Shown: positions 7,163 through 11,463 of the stretch, in pieces
Layout: each line of letters begins with the position of its first letter
Position numbering within the stretch: position 1 is the first letter of the stretch
From: Pseudomonadota bacterium
GTDB taxonomy: Bacteria; Bdellovibrionota_B; Oligoflexia; Oligoflexales; Bin106
Assembly: GCA_026710525.1 (NCBI GenBank)
Contig: JAPOQT010000079.1
Location: forward strand, 1 to 11,463
DNA length: 11,463 bases
Reading direction: 5' to 3'
Translations under genes and position numbers: made by a program
The notes under the pieces: model-generated
Told to the model about the DNA's origin: nothing
The model's database searches: none
The model's input: the letters and a program-made list of their open reading frames with translations, nothing else

Positions 7163-8662
7163 CTAAATGGGGCTATCAAAATAACGGCGGATCACTTGAT
7201 CTCCTTTATCACCCGAGATGGCATAGGTTTCCATAGCGTCAATTTTCTTAGCGGCTTCCTGTTTTCGATCATGATAATGATGTAAAAAATTTACCATGTC
7301 TTGTTCATTTGCTTTTAATCTTATAGCTTCAGCTGTTTTTTGTGTTTCTTGCCTCACTCGATGATCACCGCGAGTCACTTGTTCAATAAGGTCTTCTTTG
7401 AGCAAAATAGCAATAAGGCGAGCCATGTCCTTTTCGGATGCTTCGTTATATCCTTGATATTCCAAAATAAAATCTTGATACAACACATATGATTTTTCTG
7501 GGTGTTGATCGTGGAGATAGCGGAGAATCTCATAAGCACGTTTGATTCTTTGTGGCTTAGGGTAATTTTGTTCCCACAAGTAACGGTGGGTGTCAGCGTC
7601 ACGTTTCTGGAAGAATAAACAACAACGAGACTTCATGCCATCCCGCCCAGCTCGACCTATTTGTTGAATATAACTTTCAAGGGTTGGCGGTAAACCGTAA
7701 TGATGAACAAAACGAATGTCTTTTTTATCAATACCAAGACCAAAAGCATTGGTTGCCACCACCACAGCCACATCGCTGGTTAAAAAACGATGCAACGTGT
7801 GCTCTCTTTCTTTAGCTGATAAGCCTGCATGATATGACGCCGAAGATACGCCTTTTTGCTGGAGGAGTCGGGCAATAAGCGTAGAATTTTTGCGAGAAAA
7901 CGTATAAATGATCCCCTGATTAGTAGATGATGGTAACTTGGCTAAAATCTGCTGGATATGATCCGTATTAGCCTTCAGTTGTTTTGCTTCTATCTCAAGA
8001 TTATCCCGAATAGGTGTGCGAATGATTTCCGCAGGCTCCCGGAGCTTTAGGTTATGGCTAATATCATGTCTGACTTTAGTGGTAGCGGTGGCTGTGAGGG
8101 CAAGTCTGGGAATGTCTTGAGGAAGATCAGCAAAATACAACCCCAACTTCCGGTATTCAGGTCGGAAGTCACTACCCCATTCAGAAACACAGTGGGCCTC
8201 ATCAACCGCCAGGAACCTCATTTTCCGGGTGCCTAGAAACGACCTAAAATCTTTATTAGCTAAACGTTCAGGGGAGATAAATAAAATTTTTATCCACGAC
8301 TGTTGTAACCCTCGAATCACCTGGTTCTTCTCGGCGTATGTTTGCATGCTATCCATGGATGCCGCTGGCACTCCAAAGGACCTTAATTTAATTACCTGGT
8401 CCCTGATTAAGGATATGAGTGGCGAAATCACAACACCAAGACCTTCACCCATCATGGCAGGCACAATGTAGCATAATGATTTACCACCACCGGTTGGGAT
8501 AATGGCTAAGGTGTCACGGCCTTGAAGAAACGGTTTTAGCACCGCCTCTTGATGAGGGCGCAGAGCCTGGTAGCCATAGATCGTTGTCATCACACGAGTC
8601 GCATGACATATAGGACTATCGTTCGCCCGAGAGGGAGGGATGTGCTGATAATAAGATATCAT
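7163..8662 (-). CDS. recQ: Short RecQ-family ATP-dependent DNA helicase without zinc site or HRDC
   Basis: A 499-residue superfamily 2 helicase, 3'-5' on DNA by family knowledge, acting in recombination and repair. All core motifs are present: motif 0 (YGYQALRPHQ), motif I (TGGGKS, Lys61), DEAH (154-157) followed by the RecQ aromatic loop HCVSEWGSDFRPEY, TATAT (190-194), motif V (ATNAFGLGID) and motif VI (QQIGRAGRDG, about 333-342). Beyond the core, a helical segment of about 100 residues leads to METYAISGDKGDQVIRRYF at 477-495, which aligns with the RecQ zinc region, but the first two ligand Cys are replaced. The protein ends four residues later, so the later Cys, winged helix and HRDC domain are absent. 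The length resembles RecS-type short RecQ proteins of about 496 residues. The start at ATG 8662 lacks a good Shine-Dalgarno; Met25 (8590) is an alternative. It is the first gene of the leftward cluster. Confidence 0.9.
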   Translation of the reverse strand: MISYYQHIPPSRANDSPICHATRVMTTIYGYQALRPHQEAVLKPFLQGRDTLAIIPTGGGKSLCYIVPAMMGEGLGVVISPLISLIRDQVIKLRSFGVPAASMDSMQTYAEKNQVIRGLQQSWIKILFISPERLANKDFRSFLGTRKMRFLAVDEAHCVSEWGSDFRPEYRKLGLYFADLPQDIPRLALTATATTKVRHDISHNLKLREPAEIIRTPIRDNLEIEAKQLKANTDHIQQILAKLPSSTNQGIIYTFSRKNSTLIARLLQQKGVSSASYHAGLSAKEREHTLHRFLTSDVAVVVATNAFGLGIDKKDIRFVHHYGLPPTLESYIQQIGRAGRDGMKSRCCLFFQKRDADTHRYLWEQNYPKPQRIKRAYEILRYLHDQHPEKSYVLYQDFILEYQGYNEASEKDMARLIAILLKEDLIEQVTRGDHRVRQETQKTAEAIRLKANEQDMVNFLHHYHDRKQEAAKKIDAMETYAISGDKGDQVIRRYFDSPI

Positions 8663-8902
8663 TGGGAGTCAATAGAAAAATGCTCTTACCAAGAAACCCT
8701 GACCCGTAAGATTCTAAGTTTCTATGAAGATAAAAAAAGTGCAAGTATATTTTTTAACAAGACTCATATTTTTTTACTTGTCATCACTTTGTTGTATCCA
8801 CTCGCACCTGGAGAAATATTTCTAGATTGTAAGGACCTCTGTTTGATTTTGAATTGATATAAAATTTAGCGGTTGTTATCAAATCTCATTATTAACGACT
8901 AG

Positions 8903-8914
8903 GCTGATATCAGC
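8903..8914. repeat. Perfect palindrome GCTGATATCAGC
   Basis: A 12-base perfect palindrome in the divergent intergenic region, extendable by one G-T wobble and one A-T pair. It has the size and symmetry of a dimeric regulator site, but I recognise no known operator and see no second copy in the window. Confidence 0.4.
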
Positions 8915-9019
8915 TTTACCTGAAACAATGTGGGGGGGGTATAACTAGCAACTTGAGAGATGGCGCTAACGACAAGTAGGCCAATACGAATAATAATAAA
9001 ACAAATTTAAATAAATTTA

Positions 9020-9048
9020 TTGCTGTTTTTTACTTTTTATGATATATA
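9020..9048 (+). promoter_or_regulatory. Candidate promoter of the large lipoprotein gene
   Basis: TTGCTG (9020-9025) and TATATA (9043-9048) are 17 bases apart, in the most AT-rich part of the spacer, just after an A/T inverted repeat (9003-9018) that could act as an UP-like element. Both hexamers match the sigma-70 consensus only partly, and AT-rich sequence gives such matches by chance. Confidence 0.25.
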
Positions 9049-9164
9049 TATTAAGTGATTATGCTTTTGATTTAGAGCATACCTAGTCTTACCTTAGATA
9101 TGGCTAGCAAATCGATGTGAGATAACAAAACACACTAAATGATTAATATAGATATGTTGGTTTT

Positions 9165-11463
9165 ATGAATCAATTTAACAAGTGGTATTCGCCCCAGATT
9201 TTGCGGTTGTTTCTCTATAGTCTGTTTCTATGTGCTTGTGGTCAAAATAATCCTGTTAAGGTGCACCTTCATCATCAAGAGCACAGCGTTTCTGGAAAAG
9301 ACCTAGATCAAACAGAATTTCACACATTTATCGTGAAATCAGCTGATCATCAAACGGGATCCCGTGATCCAGAACCCTCTCATCACAGTGTTTTAGTCCA
9401 ACTGGCTGAGTGTCGGGTAGGTGGTCAGAGAGTATTAGGAAAATCACGTTGTCACTTAATTAACCAAGAACACCATGAAGGTCACGCCCTTATATCCAGA
9501 GCAATATTTGTCGAAGTTCAAGGATTAAGTAGGGAGCAACCTATTTTAGCCTTACATGAGCTCGAACAATTACTCAATCAATCATCAGACGTCACCGAGG
9601 GTGAACCAAGTAAAAGATCACACAATAATCAAAGACATTCTTCTCTGCTGTTTTCCACCTCTATTGCGGGGATGGCAAACATTGCGCCAGGATATATTCC
9701 CTGGTCAGGTATCCGGAATATTTTGATAAATAAACGATTGTCATGGATGGTGGTGCCTGTTGTATTTGGTGCCGCGGTTGTAGGGGTAGCTATGCAAGTT
9801 TTGGGTAATTCTTCTCATATGCCATCTGAAGAAATATCTGGGGCGCAGAATAATAGTTTGTTAGCCCATCCATTCACGAGCTCGGATCATTATCAAGAGC
9901 TAATACACGCCACTCTCCGACCAACTCAGCACGAAGGTCAGACTCCCAACCCTGATCAAAAACCCAGCCCCTTACCTTTCTTACCCAAGGTCCATGAGCA
10001 ATCAGAATCAGATAGTCGATATGATGCTTTTGAGTGTATCAGTGTTCTATATCCTCCTAAACCAGGGGATAAGGGTAGCATGCTGCCGAAAAAACCATTT
10101 GTCCCAAAAATCATTGTTCCTGATCCTAAGGTCGTCAGTCACTGTCATCAGATAATAAGTGAGATAGACGACCCTTATATCAAGTATCTCGTCAACCTGA
10201 AACAAGCTGAGACACAGACTCCTGGCTTATCATTCAAAGATGTCTTTGATGATGACAGTCTTAATCAACCAATGACTCGCACAAGAGACACCACCAAGCT
10301 TAGCCGTTCTTCCCATGAGAGGGGGCACACACTATCGTTTAAACAATACTGTGCACTCATTCAAACGATGACCTATGACAGTATTGCTCAAAGCGGTTTG
10401 TTTTCAAATAAGGACCGTTTTTTTGAGCACCAGCAACAATGTCGGGGATTTCTCTCTTATATCCGGAGTATAAAGTCTTATATCAAAGAGGCTCCGGTAT
10501 CTTATTCCCTTTTAGATCAGTATTGGTACCGGGTAGAAATGATTGATTTTTTGTCTACCAAGTTAGGCCAAGCTTATCAGCCAAGAACAAAACAAGACAC
10601 AACATTTCAAGGTAGTGACTTAGCCAAAGTCATCCATCGATTAGATGGCATCTCAGAGATGAGTCTAGCAGAAGATCTGAGTGAAATGGTGTTGCCCCAT
10701 GGTACAGAATCATCCAAGGCTCACCCTATGTACGCCCATGATCCTCTAGTAGCCAAAGGACAGATGGTGCAGATCTTGGAGAAAATGGTGAGGTTAACCG
10801 CTCTGGAGGTCCAGATGCAACCGGAAGATTTTCGACAAGAACTAATTCACAAAGCCTCATTTCGCGAGCAAAATGATAGGGGGTTAACTCAATTCATGAC
10901 ACAAGAGCTGACTACTGCTTTGGAAAACACCCTCCTTAATGTGTCTGAGCTCTCCCACCACCTTCCATCCTCAGGACCAGAGATTCAGCAGGGATTTGAA
11001 CAATTTTTCGTCGGTTTAGATCAAATAGCGCGCAAAGAAACTGTGTCGATCAGTCACGTAGCGAGTCATATGAGAGACTCTCTTATTAAGGTGATGGGTC
11101 ATAACGATGAGATACTGAGGATTTTCGATCAAGTAGCTCATGAATTTAACCATGGTGAGACCTATGATTATATTTTCCAAGAGCTCAATCAGTATATTGG
11201 GCAACAGCAAATCATTAGCTCTCTTTATCAGGAGCCTGAACTATCAGTCAACAAACATAACCAAAGGCTCACGAAATTACATACTTTTTTACAGAAAACC
11301 AAACCAGAGCCGGAGATTGATGAACAGCTGAGACTGAGTGTTGCCAGGTTTAAATTTCGTGAGCAACTGGTTAAAAAACTGGTTTTATTAATGACTCAGT
11401 TTCACGCAATAAAAGAGGGAGTTCCTGTGCACAAACTGCCAGAAATTATACAACAGGGAGCTC
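9165..11463 (+). CDS. Very large putative lipoprotein of unknown function (3'-partial)
   Basis: The reading frame is open from ATG 9165 to the window end, at least 766 residues, and matches no family I recognise. The N-terminus has a hydrophobic stretch ending in LFLCAC, a good lipobox with Cys25 as the likely lipidated residue. Residues 34-107 are rich in His (12 in 74) with two Cys (83, 96) that might pair or bind metal. A single hydrophobic helix follows at about 194-213 (WMVVPVVFGAAVVGVAMQV), preceded by basic INKR. After a Pro-rich linker (about 250-330) with several further Cys, the rest from about 390 looks mostly helical and rich in Gln, Glu and Lys. No catalytic motif is visible. There is no strong Shine-Dalgarno. 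It is divergent from recQ, so it belongs to a separate unit. The lipid anchor plus an internal membrane helix is unusual. Confidence 0.8.
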   Translation, partial: MNQFNKWYSPQILRLFLYSLFLCACGQNNPVKVHLHHQEHSVSGKDLDQTEFHTFIVKSADHQTGSRDPEPSHHSVLVQLAECRVGGQRVLGKSRCHLINQEHHEGHALISRAIFVEVQGLSREQPILALHELEQLLNQSSDVTEGEPSKRSHNNQRHSSLLFSTSIAGMANIAPGYIPWSGIRNILINKRLSWMVVPVVFGAAVVGVAMQVLGNSSHMPSEEISGAQNNSLLAHPFTSSDHYQELIHATLRPTQHEGQTPNPDQKPSPLPFLPKVHEQSESDSRYDAFECISVLYPPKPGDKGSMLPKKPFVPKIIVPDPKVVSHCHQIISEIDDPYIKYLVNLKQAETQTPGLSFKDVFDDDSLNQPMTRTRDTTKLSRSSHERGHTLSFKQYCALIQTMTYDSIAQSGLFSNKDRFFEHQQQCRGFLSYIRSIKSYIKEAPVSYSLLDQYWYRVEMIDFLSTKLGQAYQPRTKQDTTFQGSDLAKVIHRLDGISEMSLAEDLSEMVLPHGTESSKAHPMYAHDPLVAKGQMVQILEKMVRLTALEVQMQPEDFRQELIHKASFREQNDRGLTQFMTQELTTALENTLLNVSELSHHLPSSGPEIQQGFEQFFVGLDQIARKETVSISHVASHMRDSLIKVMGHNDEILRIFDQVAHEFNHGETYDYIFQELNQYIGQQQIISSLYQEPELSVNKHNQRLTKLHTFLQKTKPEPEIDEQLRLSVARFKFREQLVKKLVLLMTQFHAIKEGVPVHKLPEIIQQGA

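Larger units (their letters stand above)
8663..9164. other. AT-rich divergent intergenic region between recQ and the large lipoprotein gene
   Basis: About 500 bases separate the two divergent genes. The region is strongly AT-rich from about 8985, with runs of A and T around 8733-8776. It contains a 12-base perfect palindrome (8903-8914), a G8 run (8932-8939), an A/T inverted repeat (9003-9018) and a small inverted repeat (9060-9081). Promoters for both genes should lie here, but I cannot place them firmly. No convincing gene is seen; short frames with hydrophobic translations between 8720 and 8857 are probably chance. Confidence 0.6.

Noticed and set aside
8690..8800. Possible leftward promoter for recQ (TATACT and TTGCAC-like boxes)
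   Set aside because: Suitable partner hexamers at 16-18 bases are not convincing, and the region is too AT-rich for a reliable call.
8724..8825. Short + strand frame of 33 codons (MKIKKVQVYFLTRLIFFYLSSLCC...) resembling a small lipoprotein signal
   Set aside because: It has no good Shine-Dalgarno, codes only eight or so residues after the hydrophobic part, and lies in A/T-run sequence that gives hydrophobic translations by chance. It was also weighed against the longer overlapping + frame (8549-8857), which is antisense to recQ over its first part.
1..11463. CRISPR array, tRNA, rRNA, insertion sequence or phage attachment site
   Set aside because: I saw no regularly spaced repeats, no transposase motif, no cloverleaf or rRNA-like sequence. 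The duplication at the left is explained without a mobile element.

Overview
The window is moderately AT-rich Gram-negative bacterial chromosome, gene-dense apart from one 0.4 kb and one 0.5 kb gap. Three of the eight proteins carry lipoprotein signal peptides. Two are trypsin-like proteases, and the HEAT-type protein resembles a family I associate with Deltaproteobacteria, Bdellovibrionota and Oligoflexia. I therefore lean towards Bdellovibrionota or a related predatory or host-associated lineage. This is inference from gene content only; there is no rRNA or other marker.

Left part (1-3493, + strand): two paralogous lipoprotein trypsin-like serine proteases lie in tandem. The first has lost its start at the window edge, where 19 consecutive C probably replace real sequence. 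The 0.4 kb between them holds a decayed, frameshifted copy of the 3' end of the HEAT-type gene that faces the second protease. The protease and the convergent HEAT gene end were therefore duplicated together, and the HEAT copy then degenerated. A strong hairpin sits at the edge of the duplicated homology. The two proteases share stretches that are identical even at silent positions, next to diverged stretches, which suggests gene conversion.

Middle part (3580-8662, - strand): five closely spaced co-directional genes, read from right to left: a short RecQ-type helicase, an MBL-fold hydrolase of the PhnP-like COG1235 group, alanine dehydrogenase, an NYN-domain (LabA/DUF88) putative nuclease, and a HEAT-like protein. 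Gaps of about 26-60 bases suggest a single transcription unit, though the functions do not form one obvious pathway. The RecQ protein stops early and has lost the zinc-binding cysteines. Alanine dehydrogenase retains every family active-site residue at its canonical position.

Right part (8663-11463): an AT-rich intergenic region of 0.5 kb with palindromes and a G8 run separates recQ from a divergent gene at 9165. That gene runs off the right edge and encodes a very large lipoprotein of at least 766 residues, with a His-rich N-terminal region, one internal hydrophobic helix and a long helical C-terminal part. I recognise no family for it, and it is the best candidate for something undescribed here.
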